Below are positions 49,001-58,985 of a stretch of 64,000 bases of DNA, piece by piece. The position numbers and the translations under genes are program-made. The DNA is taken from assembly GCA_963970005.1 (NCBI GenBank), contig CAXAMN010003736.1, positions 54,578 through 118,577 of the forward strand. The letters are read 5' to 3'. Under the pieces are notes generated by a model. That model saw only the letters and a list, made by a program, of their open reading frames with translations. It was not told the origin of the DNA and did no database searches. This DNA comes from Durusdinium trenchii. Lineage: Eukaryota > Sar > Dinophyceae > Suessiales > Symbiodiniaceae. Numbering within the stretch: position 1 is the stretch's first letter; each line of letters starts with the position of its first letter.

Positions 49001-50859
49001 ATCCCGGCAAGAGACCCCAAAGAGTGTGTTTGAGGTCTAGAGGTGTAGCAGCAGAAAGTCTAGAGATCTAGACGCATTGGGGTGATGGCGGTGGTGATGG
49101 TGGTGGATGGAGGTTTGCAAGCTGGGAAAGGTCCAGTAGGCAGGTTGCTAGGAACAGTTGAAAAAGATTCGTAGGCGTCTCCAGTCGCAGGGCAAAAGCG
49201 TATCCTGCGAAATCCGGATGAGAGAGTTCATCCGCCCAGGTGTTGAATTCACGTGGGATATGGCTAGGGGCCACACAACCTTCACGGTGTAAAAGCAGCA
49301 CAAGTTCCATAAGGACGCCCGCCAAACCCAAAAATGTACTTTGGGGAAAGCTTTTCCTTACAAACCCAAAAGTGTACCAGAAAGACTTGAAACCTATGAT
49401 AAGGCTCGCACTGTGAGAGCGCCACGTCACTGCAACTTATTAGAACCTGCGGGTTGCCACAAAGTACAGCGCCTGCCACGAAACCTGCACTTCAAGGTCC
49501 ACAAAGCACTGCGCCCATCACGAAATCTGCACGTCAAGGTCCACAAAAAACTGGAGCTGGCAGGAAATTTGCACTTCAAGGTCCGCAAAGTACTGGGCCT
49601 AGCACAAAGTCTGCACTTCAAGGTCCACAAAATACTCTACCAAAGTATTGCATCTGCTACGAAATCTGCACTTCAAGGTCCACAAAGTATTGCACCTGCC
49701 ACAAAATGTACACTCAAGGTCCACAAAGTACTGCACCTGCCACGATTTCTGAAAATGGGCCACATGTCCAAAAGTCACGATTCACTACCCATCGCCATGT
49801 CCAAAGTATTGCGCCTGCCACAAAATCTGCACATCAACATCAAACTGCTCCGATCTCCTGCACCTGTCAAAAAAAGTCGACTTTAGACCACCAAAACACG
49901 AGGTTTCCCTTGCGCCTGGCACGAAAAGTGATCACCAAGTCCAAAAACGCGCACCTCGCCACAACGAGAGCGCACCCACAGGGCCAGGAGAAGGGAGTTG
50001 CCCAACACAGATTCTGTGTGTACTGTTTGCGAAAGTGAGGCTTGGTGAGAGAAGCACTTTTATGCAAAATCAATTGCATTTGTTTTGCTTCTTTTGTTTG
50101 CGGTGCTGCTTGACTGTACTGAGAACCATGTAAATAGCGAGAATTTGTGATTTTTGTCGTCTAAAACCATCTGCTTTGGCTCGGACCTTGCCGGGCACTG
50201 TCCAAAGCATGCTGTGGAAGGACGTCGTGCGGACGGCGGAAGCTGCACACACCCTCCTGGCGCAGCTGCGCCGCAAGGCGCTCGGACAGCTCTCTCGGGA
50301 ATCCACGCCGCTCCAAAACCCCCAACTACCTGGTGCTGCGTCAACACGATTATATTTGGCAATGATTTTCAGCCAGTCCAAAAAGGGGTGGCAAGGAACA
50401 AGTTGAACAAACCAAGAGCTCTGTCGGAGAAAGCTAGAGGCCTACTACTTTGATGTGGGCGTCGATGGGCGCGTCTCAGCTGCCTGGAACTATGCATTTG
50501 ACGCAGCGCAGCCGGGTGGTCGTTTATGCTGAAATATACCACCTGTCCGGTCGTCGCGAAGGGCGAAATCGTCATCAAGGATTATATGATGACACTCCAC
50601 ATTCAGACAGCCGAAGCGGAGGTGCGTCCCCGAGACCCTCTTCCGCGCCGGAGCTAGGCACGGCAAGATTCCGTTGATCTAGGGAAGGCGTCCCGGGGTT
50701 TGGCGCGCAAAGTGCACCCGAGCTTGTATGCTCCCTGTCCATTTGTTCCTATTCGAGGATTTCCTGCAAAGAAAACAGGAAGAGCAATTCGCGAAGCAGA
50801 ACAAGGCGCTCTTCGAATGTGCTGCTCAAGCCATGAGATCTTTTTCCGGTCATGTGTGA
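43054..50859 (+). CDS. Unrecognised multi-exon protein (gene E)
   Basis: Candidate exons are 43054-43118, 43237-43329, 43850-43939, 45677-45752, 46320-46371, 47168-47279, 47942-47974, 48171 to about 48290, 48857 to about 48913, 50221-50277, 50440-50621 and 50758-50859 (TGA). Almost all acceptors are AG|G; donors mix GC, GT and GA. Phases match through 47974 and again at 50277; the end points of the two 48-kb exons were chosen partly to keep phase. Telling peptides are DYHSLDELAKDLSDAERRAF, EEALCVALLGDRSATETFGE, GIAFDLAEVLWSMLMPQK, FTKDVVHQALRPRFEEHRLL, DVVRTAEAAHTLLAQLRRK and FLQRKQEEQFAKQNKALFEC. The protein would be largely helical and charged. Exon 50440-50621 is 182 bases and needs one more to stay in frame; the break is near 50,525. 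No family is recognised, and two adjacent genes are possible. Confidence 0.5.
43643..43805. repeat. Modular CTAGTAG-word repeat
   Basis: Contains GGGCATCGCTACTAGGAGCA, three consecutive AGCTACTAGT units and a GGCCATCGCTATCAGGTTGG word. Confidence 0.65.
47416..47537. repeat. MITE-like element with inverted ends, copy 3
   Basis: The left end is GGGTCTGTCC then TTACCTGTAACA. The right end is degraded to CTGGTAATAAGATAGACCC. Length is about 121 bases, matching the other copies, and it lies in an intron of gene E. Confidence 0.6.
49452..49860. repeat. 42-bp tandem array, frame-preserving
   Basis: About nine units follow the pattern GGTCCACAAAGTACTGCACC then TGCCACGAAATCTGCACTTC. Because 42 is a multiple of three, long frames stay open, which explains the ORFs here. 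It is the reverse complement of units at 40184-40495 and sits in an intron of gene E. Confidence 0.8.
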
Positions 50860-51334
50860 TGAGGTCCACTATACTTTTCGACGCGACAGGCGCAAGAGAG
50901 AATAAAGAAGGAGAAAACAGAAGAAGAAGAAGGAGGCCAGGCGAGACATTTGTCTTGCAACCTCGTCAATAGTAAACACGCGTTGACGTAAGCACAACTT
51001 CCACCTCTTGGCCCAACGCTATTTCCCAGAGCGCCGTACGCATTGCATTCACCGTGGCATGTTCCAAGTGGCTTGACCACTCAGTATCGATCGGAAAACC
51101 GCTCACAACCTTGCAGAAGGTTTCGTCGGATACCAACCTCGCCAAGTAGTACAGTTGTATGGACCGCCTTTGCAAGCATCCTTGGCTCGCGGCAGCAGTC
51201 ATCTGTGTGCTGTCCACGCATGTCAAGAAGCTTGAGGTCCAAGAGCTCTTTTGCGCAGCCCTCGCGATGGATAATTATTATGGGCATCTCTCACACTTCT
51301 CGCTCGTGCTCTCAGCCCCGCACACTCTTCTAGG

Positions 51335-51600
51335 ACTCTGTCGTGGGACACTCTTATTTGCCACTCTTGTGGGACACTCTTGCGGAACACTCTTGTAGGA
51401 CACTCTTGTGGGACACTCTGTAGGACACTCTTGTGGGACACTCTTGTAGGACACTCTTGCGGGACACTCTTGTAGAACACTCTTGTGGGACACTCTTGTC
51501 GGACACTCTTGTGGGCACTCTTGCCCCCCACACAAGAGTGTCCTATACAAGAGTGTCCCACAAGAGTGTCCTATAAAGAGCGTTCTGCGTCCCACAAGAC
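51335..51600. repeat. 17-bp array that inverts on itself
   Basis: Units of GGGACACTCTTGTAGGAC-type sequence run tandemly to about 51,525. After the spacer CCCCCC the complementary units (CAAGAGTGTCC) run to about 51,580. The result is a large potential hairpin. Diverged units recur at 57215-57300. Confidence 0.8.
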
Positions 51601-52270
51601 AGTCCTACAAGAGATACAAGTCACCTCCGTCAAGCACCAGAGAAACTGCACTTGGACATCTCAGAGCGGAACTTTTCCGCGAGCCTGCACAGCCCAAAGC
51701 GCGCTAGCCCAGAGAGCGTACCCTGGTCGACCCCGGGCTTTTTTACACTTACCGTAAGAACCCCTCCGTGTGGACACGCTGTTGGGGGAATTAAGACAAT
51801 ATCAGTCGTGTGGCGCGCTCGTCGTCTCCACGGCCCGCGCAGAGGTACCTGGACGGCGTCAGTTTGTCGGACCGGCTCTTTTGGGTGCCGACCGCAGCGG
51901 TTTCCCACCGGTGCGATTCTGTCGAGCCTGTTGTCGGGGAATCATGGCTGGGTTGGAAGACATGGTTCAAGATTGAATGTCGGAGAGAAGTATTCAAATA
52001 GTACGTTTCACTTCTTGTCTGTGACTTGGGTTCGAACTCCAACGAAACAGGTTTAAAAGGTGAGTTGTTTCAAGCGACTGACCTTGAAAAAGGACTGCTC
52101 CATGCCCGTTCCTGGTTTGGATTGGCCGAAAGACCACGCAGCCCTGCTTTGCTCATCTCCAGTTCAGGTCGCAAAGGGCCCACCTCCACCCATCCCTCAG
52201 GTCGCTCAAGTGACCAGGCTCCCAAACCCACACCGACTGGGCAAAATGAAAATGCCGGAAAGGGGAACCG

Positions 52271-52727
52271 GAAGCGTCCTTGCTCGTAGTAGTACGGCCA
52301 GGAGCCCCTAGTAGCTTCCTTTTGCTCCCCCTTTGCTCCTAGTAGCTTCTTGCTCCTAGCAGTACGGCCAGGAGCCCCTAGTAGCGTCCTTGTTCCTAGT
52401 AGCGACGCCCTTTGCTCCTAGTAGCTTCTTGCTCCTAGTAGTACGGCCAGGAGCCCCTAGTAGCTTCCTTTTGCTCCTAGTAGCGATGCCCTTTGCTCCT
52501 AGTAGCTTCTTGCTTCTAGTAGTACGGCCAGGAGACCCTAGTAGCTTCCTTTTGCTCCTAGTAGCGATGCCCTTTGCTCCTAGTAGCCTCTTGCTTCTAG
52601 TAGTACGGCCAGGAGACCCTAGTAGCTTCCTTTTGCTCCTAGTAGCGATGCCCTTTGCTCCTAGTAGCTTCTTGCTTCTAGTAGTACGGCCAGGAGCCCT
52701 AGTAGCTTCCTTGCTCCTAGTAGTGAG
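52271..52727. repeat. 81-bp array of modular CTAGTAG words, open on both strands
   Basis: The word TACGGCCAGGAG recurs at 52293, 52363, 52442, 52523, 52604 and 52685, so the period settles at exactly 81 bases. Each unit holds four words, each preceded by CCTAGTAG or CTAGTAGT: CTTCTTGCT, TACGGCCAGGAGCCC, CTTCCTTTTGCT and CGATGCCCTTTGCT. Because 81 is 27 codons, both strands stay open with 27-residue repeats, which I consider a by-product rather than evidence of coding. Confidence 0.85.
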
Positions 52728-53279
52728 GGGAACCTTGGCGTTGAAATCAGTGGGCCCAAGTCCAAACAGGTTTCTCAAGTGTAACCGATGAGACTTGGTC
52801 AAAGCCTCCCTGATTGAAGGACACTAACGCCATCTAAGACCATTGGCCACAAGGTGTTTGCGTGTTGAACCATCTCAAAACCAGAGGTGGCACACCAGGT
52901 GGGGTCTTGATTGATATGCAAGCCACCGTACATGTGAAGCACGTGCAATCTACCTCCACTAGTGCGGAGCAGCTCGGTCCCAAGGCCTTACAAAGTTTGA
53001 TCACAAGCACATTGTAGGTATACTCGCACAAGTGCCTGCTTTCTTGATTTGATTAATTAAGTTGTTTGTTTTACAGAGTTGTGTAGAAACCCGTTTTAGT
53101 AAGCTGAGCAACTGACCCCTTTTCTGGGATGCCGCCATTCGACTCCATACCCTTTTTTGTTTGCCCCGCTGCCCGCTGCCGAAGCTCGGCTCCCCTGTTT
53201 TGGCCCAACTCCGGTTCGCCACCAGTGCGTCTGACTGAGTCGCTTCACAGCACGTGGCCTGTGGTTTGGCCAACTCCAG

Positions 53280-53354
53280 GTGCTGCTGACTGAGTCGGTG
53301 CTCTTCAAAGCCGACTCCAAGCTGCACCTGGACTCCGTCAGCGGAAAACGAGTC
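53280..53354 (+). CDS. Isolated candidate exon
   Basis: After a CTCCAG acceptor the frame reads VLLTESVLFKADSKLHLDSV, and a phase-0 GT donor lies near 53355. Phase would allow a join to gene F at 58986, which would place the virus-like block inside a 5.6-kb intron. That link is conjecture. Confidence 0.35.
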
Positions 53355-53559
53355 TGCACACGGGCGGGGCGAGGGTTCACCGGCGTCCGTGCAGCGCGGT
53401 GCGCTACTCGATTCACGGAGGGCGTTGGTGTTTTTTGGGGGAATGGGAAGTGTGAAGGGATGAAGATTTTGTCATGAACGACCGTGTTTCTGGTGTTTCT
53501 GGTATGGATTTGCGCCTAGCATCGTCGGGATTGGAGCACAGAGTTGTGAGGAATAGCTG

Positions 53560-56500
53560 TTGTATCAATCATCCAACAGAGCGAGTAGCTGTTGCACAGT
53601 TTGTTGCACTTGTTACAGGAATGCCAGTTTCACGGTTGCCTCTCCCTGGGTCACTCTTGGATTTGTATGCCAACGCAGGGTCAGAGATGGTTCAACCATC
53701 AATGTTCCAAGAGGGGTTCACTTTGAAGGCAAGTTCGGTTCACTCAAAAAGTTTCTGGATCGAGAAGATCTTTGAAGGTTTCTGGGGTGTCAGACTCGGG
53801 ATTCAAGCCCAAAGGAGGTCGCAGGTCTCTGACATAAGCAAACCTGAACAACATCTCCATGAGTGTCCGTTCCAATGTGTTCGGAGGTCTCTCCGACCAC
53901 ATCGCCATTCGAAACGAAGGGAACATCGCCATTCGCTGCGCGTCCGCCCCAAGAACCACCACTGTCAACACGCCACGCACCAGATCGGTCGCCACGGGAA
54001 TGTCCCACAGTCACGCACAGCGATGCGGTCGACACAGCGATGCACAATCGGAGTCGTACGGTGGAGGGAGCCATGCAAAATGCCAGGCATGTTCCAGAGG
54101 TGTCAGGCAAAAACCTCTCCAACAAAGGTTCCTTTTGGTGGTAAAAACCTATCGTTTCACCATCTGAGGCAAGTCTGGCTGGATGGCAGTCTTAAGGCAT
54201 GGGAACACTATGTTCCGGTGGCCGAGGCCGGCAGGAAATGGGAGAAAAGTTTGTCGTTTGACGTGGCGTTTGTCCTGGCGAAAACCTCCTAGAGAATCCC
54301 AAAGACCGTCGGACCGTCGTTGAAGGGACAGTGGAGCAGTCCTTTCTTTCACATCCTTTTTGTGCTCGGATGGTTGGAGCGTGGGAAACAAGCGTGTTTT
54401 GAACCAGTTGTGTTTGGAGCGGATGAGAAGTGTCCCATGGACAACTGGCCGTCGACCTGTCGACCTGTCGACCTGTCCCGTCGAAAAAGCGTGGCGCTCC
54501 ATGTCATGTTCAGAGTTGTGACCAACATGATGTATCGGAAACCACGCAGGATGACTCTCGAAAACTCGGAGTTGACTTCGGAATTGGCTGATTATTGTTC
54601 GGCAATCGTGAACAGCAATGTCGCTCACGCTTACTTCAACCTCACTTTGGCCTATCGAGATTGCCATGCTGTGGCCCAAATTGTGAGCCAAAGGTTGACA
54701 ACCCTTGAGCAAGCATTAGATTGGATGAATGGGGAAGATCCTCTCCTCACCCCTTTTCGTGCGTGATCAACTTGCCGTATGAGAGGGAAGAGCAAACTGC
54801 CAAAGATCTGGCTACGGCCAAACAAACCACTTGTCTGCACGGATTGAAGTTCAACACAAAGCGTGAACCGGGACCGTTGATGCCGCCTGACGTCATAGCT
54901 TTAGGACGAATGACTTCGGAGACTATGGGGCACGCACTATTCCCCATGCATCATCAACGTTTGACCAGGGAGTTCGCCAGGCATGCAGCATGCAAGATGA
55001 CTGCAGAAGTGTACTGCCAACTCGTCGCGTATTGCGCGTACCGTCATCCTGGTCCTCATCAAGTCACTTACCTAGGATGCGTATGGGTTGGAGACGTGCT
55101 GCGCGCTGCTGACGACGATATTGCTGATCTTCCAGTGTACGTCATCACGCAACTTGGTTTCCAACAGCATTGGCCCACTCACAATGTCCAGGCTGTGAAG
55201 ATGTGTGAAGTCTAAACATACTAATGGCAAGGCGCTCTTCGTGCTCAATCCCAGTCGCGCCGCACCTTGTGAGATTCTTGAAGGCGGGAGATCAGCATTT
55301 CCGATGACCTGGTCTAAGACTATTGGTTCTGCACCATACGAGCAGCTTAGTACGCCGACTATTTGGCTTCGTCGTGAACCAATTGGCACGTGGGCTCATA
55401 TTCAAGGTCATCGTCTATCAACCTATCATGCCATTGGGGCAAAGGATATCGCAGAGATCCAATCTGATTTAAGCGACCTCAATATGGCCACGCGTGAACA
55501 GCTGTTAGCTAGACTAGATGCGTTGACCACGCGCAGTCCGAAATTCTCAGCTGAGGAAGTTGATCGCTGCTCGGCCAGAGGATTTATCGCTCCGACCCGT
55601 CTTTGCGTGGACCCTTTCAATGTTGCCTTAGTCCAGCAGCTTCTGTCTCTGAGGCTCAAAAACTCGGACGACCCGCTGTCGGCTTTACCCCTCAAAGCGC
55701 GGGTGGCTGGCTCCACACGTGTCCACGCTGGCCTCAGTGTTGACGTCTGAGATCAGCCGGTATGAACAAGCTCTCGATGCCATGCTCCAAGCTAAGCTTT
55801 GATACCCATGTGGACCAGGCTGCCGAAGACGTCATGAAGCTGCGCCAGTTTGCTGCTACTGGTGACCCGGCCGCTCTGCGCGGCTTTGATATATCCTGGT
55901 CCTCGCACGCGGGATTCCCTTGCAGCAAAGGCGTTTCGAATCTTTTGAGCTGCCACTCGATGAGCCAGATCTTGACTGGGATTTTGGCTGGCGATGAAGC
56001 CTCTCTTGAAACTTCAATGGTTTTCTTGGTGTTCAGAAGGAGTAAGATGCAACGTCTGCAGGAACCCAAGCTCGTCAAGGACGAATTTGAGAGTATGGCA
56101 GTGCAAACTACCAAGCCTTTAGCATGTCGCATCGGGTCGTACGGCAATTTGGTAATGCATGCAGTCAACAAATTGTTCCACAAAATGATCGATACAGCCC
56201 TTGCGCGCAATATCAACCGCTACATTGATTACACACCTGATCAGTACTGGCCGGGGGCAATGGCACGTGCCTGGCGATACTTCGACAAAATCGGGATTGC
56301 CAAGCACGACAAGCTGGATGAATTTGACCAGTCATCTCGGTGGGATGAGGAACAGTTGCTGGCAGCCGAGTTGTGGTTTAACAGCTTGGGATAATGATGT
56401 TCATGCCAGGCCCTGCTGTTAAGCACACCAAGAGTTGTTGTCGACCTTCAGTCTTCCGATGCAAGGCTGATTGAACTTATTCCAGCAGCCTTTATGCGGC

Positions 56501-56568
56501 ATGTTGACAGGTTCATGGCTCAATACGAACCCCGACCTGCACCTGGAAAGATGCTAGTCAACCAGTAG
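53560..56568 (+). pseudogene. Decayed RNA-virus-derived coding block (endogenous viral element), truncated
   Basis: A + strand coding signal runs for about 3 kb but jumps frame repeatedly. Successive stretches are 53560-53775, about 53780-54165 (with an internal stop near 53835), 54320-54766, 54721-55215, 55205-55750, 55762-56394 and 56416-56568. Adjacent stretches overlap or abut, as expected when single-base indels break one long frame. No intron borders separate them, unlike host genes in this window. Only the 55762-56394 part shows polymerase motifs; the parts before it have no recognisable domain and could be structural, protease or other viral regions. The host is presumably a protist, so the virus was probably a protist RNA virus; the family cannot be named. 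The 5' limit is uncertain. Confidence 0.55.
55762..56394 (+). pseudogene. RNA-dependent RNA polymerase fragment with motifs F and A
   Basis: Near the middle the frame has a K-D-E triplet followed about 14 residues later by an arginine in an R-I-G-S context, the pattern of RdRp motif F. Roughly 70 residues further on comes D-x-S-x-x-W-D, the paired aspartates of motif A, placed after a D-x-Y-W element. Spacing and order fit the finger-to-palm transition of positive-strand RNA virus polymerases. The frame stops at 56394. The next readable frame (56416-56568) has no motif B, no GDD motif C and ends 50 codons later, so most of the palm is gone and no active enzyme can be made. A reverse transcriptase is less likely, because its motif A has a different form. 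Confidence 0.6.
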
Positions 56569-56699
56569 AAAGTGCCTCCATGCGAATTTTTTTTGATGTC
56601 AGTGCTGACTGCATACATTTTCGGTTCGAAAGCTTTGGGAACTAGACGACGGTTGGCCCGAGAGCGAGACTTGTGATTGTCCAGCACTGTCGAAAAGAT

Positions 56700-57200
56700 A
56701 TATAGAAAGAGAAAAAGAGAGAGTGGATGTGAAGGAGTGACAGTGTGGATGTGCAGGTGCGATATAGATCTGTAGATGTATGGAGGTGGAGAGGTAGATC
56801 TGTGGATGTGAGCGTGCGAAGATGTAAATGCACAAAGGCGAGAGAAAAGATATGCAGAAAGAAAAGAAAGAAAGACAGGACAGATGTCAAGGAGCGACAG
56901 TGTGGATGTACAGATGTGATATATGTGTGGGTGTGGTGAGGTGGAGAGGTAGATCTGGGGATGTGAGCGTGTCAAGACGTCAATGTAGAGAGGTGAGGGG
57001 GTGTAGACGGAGATGCGTCGATGCAACGGCAGCGCAACGTCAACCTTAGCTGTGCAAGCACAACGCTGAAGAAGTTCAAAAAGAACTGAAGAACGTACAT
57101 TTCATACTGAAGGCGGATGTGAAGGAGTGACAGTGTGGATGTGCAGGTGTGATATAGATGCGCAGATGTGTGGAGGTGGAGAGGTACATATGCAGCTGTG
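56700..57200. repeat. Degenerate GGTGGAGAGGTAGAT array
   Basis: Purine-rich units such as GTGGATGTGCAGGTGCGATA and GGAGGTGGAGAGGTAGATCT recur about four times at irregular spacing of 60-200 bases. This starts about 130 bases after the virus-like block ends. Confidence 0.65.
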
Positions 57201-57204
57201 AGCA

Positions 57205-57405
57205 TGTCAAGATACTCTCGTGGGACACTCTCTCTGGGACACTCTTGTGGGTCACACTTGCGGAAAGCTCTTGCGGGGCACTCTTTTGGGACACTCCTTA
57301 CTACAAAATCGCCAATTCTCATCTTCCAGCTCCCCAGCTACTCCGCGCACTACAGTTGCACTACAAAGTCGCCAGTTCTCATCTTCCAGCTCCCCAGATA
57401 CGCGC
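57205..57405. repeat. Composite of two array families found elsewhere
   Basis: 57215-57300 holds GGGACACTCTTG units like those at 51.4 kb. 57303-57405 holds two units (CTACAAAGTCGCCAGTTCTC) that are the reverse complement of the 61-bp array at 40.5-41.1 kb. Confidence 0.7.
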
Positions 57406-57785
57406 GCGCATGGGACTCATCGCCCTGTCGCCTGCGTTTCGCGCACTCGACACGCACGATCTCCGCAGAGGGTTGCGCCGGACAAAACCAAATCGCACTC
57501 TCGCCTGCATTTCGCGCCCTCGACACGCACGATCTCTGCAGAGGGTTGCGCCGGACCGGGACAAATCGCGCTCTCGCCTGCATTTCGCGCCCTCGACACG
57601 CGCGATCTCCGCAGAGGGTTGCGCTGGACCCGGACAAATCGCACTCTCGCCTGCATTTCGCGCACTCGACACGCACGATCTCGGCAGAGGGCCAGGGCCA
57701 GGGTTGCGCCGGACCGGGGCAAATCGCGCTCTCGCCTGCATTTCGCGCCCTCGACACGCACGATCTCCGCAGAGGGCTGCGTTTC
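57406..57785. repeat. 73-bp GC-rich tandem array
   Basis: The word GACACGC recurs at 57449, 57522, 57595, 57668 and 57753, giving steps of 73, 73, 73 and 85; the last step contains a 12-base insertion. Core words are GATCTCCGCAGAGGGTTGCG and CTCTCGCCTGCATTTCGCGC. All frames are open, so the long ORFs here are repeat artefacts. Confidence 0.85.
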
Positions 57786-57829
57786 GTGGTGCTCCGGCGG
57801 CACCGCCTAAAGAAGAGCGAGAGGTGAAG

Positions 57830-58110
57830 ATGTGAGATGTAGATGTGAGGATGTGAACATGAGCAGAGATGTAGATGTGCAGGTGTGAACATGAGCAGAG
57901 ATGTAGATGTGTGAAGATGAAGATGAGCAGAGATGTAGATGTGCAGATGTGAAGAAGGGAGAAGAGAGAGACGTAGATGTGTGAATATGAAGATGAGCTG
58001 TGTAGATGCGAGGATGTGAAGATGCGCAGAGATGTAGATGCGCAGATGTGAAGATGAGCAGAGATATAGGTGAGAACGTGATTGTGCAGAGGTGAAGATG
58101 TGAAGATGTA
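57830..58110. repeat. Degenerate GATGTAGATGTG array
   Basis: Short units of 12-14 bases (AGATGTAGATGTGCAGATGT, GAAGATGAGCAGAG) fill the stretch. It resembles the array at 56.7-57.2 kb and closes the composite cluster on the right. Confidence 0.7.
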
Positions 58111-58559
58111 GAGGAGGTGTAGTTCTGCAGATGTTTTTTACGAAGAACCCTTCGCAGGCGCTCTCGGGAAAAAAGTGGGAAACGTCGCAAATCTGACCAA
58201 GCCACATCTGCTTCCCGAATTCCTGCAGAGGAGTTGCCATTCTGAAGTAGTTCACCTGACTGCCCAAGAGTGGAAAATCCGTTCGGAACCACTGTGAACC
58301 CCGCAGGATTCTGAGGGGCAGGAGTTGTAGCTAATCTCCTCTCCCCCTGACCTGTGTGACCAACTGTTGTCAACGACTCAATGGAGATCATCAACCCGAA
58401 CAGTGAGAGAGGAGTCTTCCTGAGACATGGAGAACTTGGAAGCGTTTGACAAGGCCAATCATATGACACTATGGGTCAACATCCCAACCCCCACAAGTGA
58501 TAGATTTTTGGAAGAACTGAACAACATTGAAGAGTTCAACCTTGCCATCAGGGTCGTGC

Positions 58560-58850
58560 CAAACACGTTTAAACATTAAATAAATATTAAACCATTTAAG
58601 CTGTAAACTGTTTAACACATTTACAAATCATTTACAGCTGCTTTGGGGATTGCTTTGTTCAAGCATGGTTTAAGCAGGCTTCGATGATGATGATGAGGAG
58701 GAGGAGGAGGACGAGGAGGAGGGTTTCTATTTTGTCCATATAGACCATATACCTACCCATACCAATTGTTTAAACATACATGCACTCTTTGGTTTAAACA
58801 TGAACGTGCTTAAACATATGCCTTTAGACCGAGCCTTTGTTTAAACAGTT
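58560..58850. other. AT-rich stretch with repeated GTTTAAAC octamers
   Basis: Four exact GTTTAAAC palindromes lie at 58567, 58768, 58792 and 58839, plus a CTTAAAC variant at 58810. Most are followed by A or AT. A GAT-to-GAG triplet run lies at 58684-58722. No gene is visible. Confidence 0.7.
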
Positions 58851-58985
58851 GAACCACCAGGAAGGCTACCCACCCCTGCTTGCCATTCCTCTCGTAGATG
58901 CAAGCACCGGAAAAGCACCCACCAAAAAAGGGATCAGAAGCCGCTCGGGTTTCGAGTCGTTCCTTTGGACGGAGCTCCCAGACAG

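Larger units (their letters stand above)
50860..53279. other. Intergenic stretch between gene E and the region upstream of the virus-like block
   Basis: A minus-strand frame at 50966-51226 has a protein-like middle (SDETFCKVVSGFPIDTEW) but no recognisable family or splice context. Arrays lie at 51335-51600 and 52271-52727. I see nothing else I can name. Confidence 0.45.

Noticed and set aside
49452-51600. CRISPR-like appearance of regularly repeated units
   Set aside because: Units are contiguous or diverged with no unique spacers, there are no cas genes, and the genome is eukaryotic.
53474-54292. 272-codon + strand ORF taken as one gene
   Set aside because: Its later half is low in coding character (many His and Arg), while other frames over the same bases look more protein-like. 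Better explained as a chance frame across decayed sequence.
57158-58469. Several 120-305 codon ORFs on both strands
   Set aside because: They are translations of the 73-bp GC-rich array and the GATGTAGATGTG array; openness follows from repeat composition.
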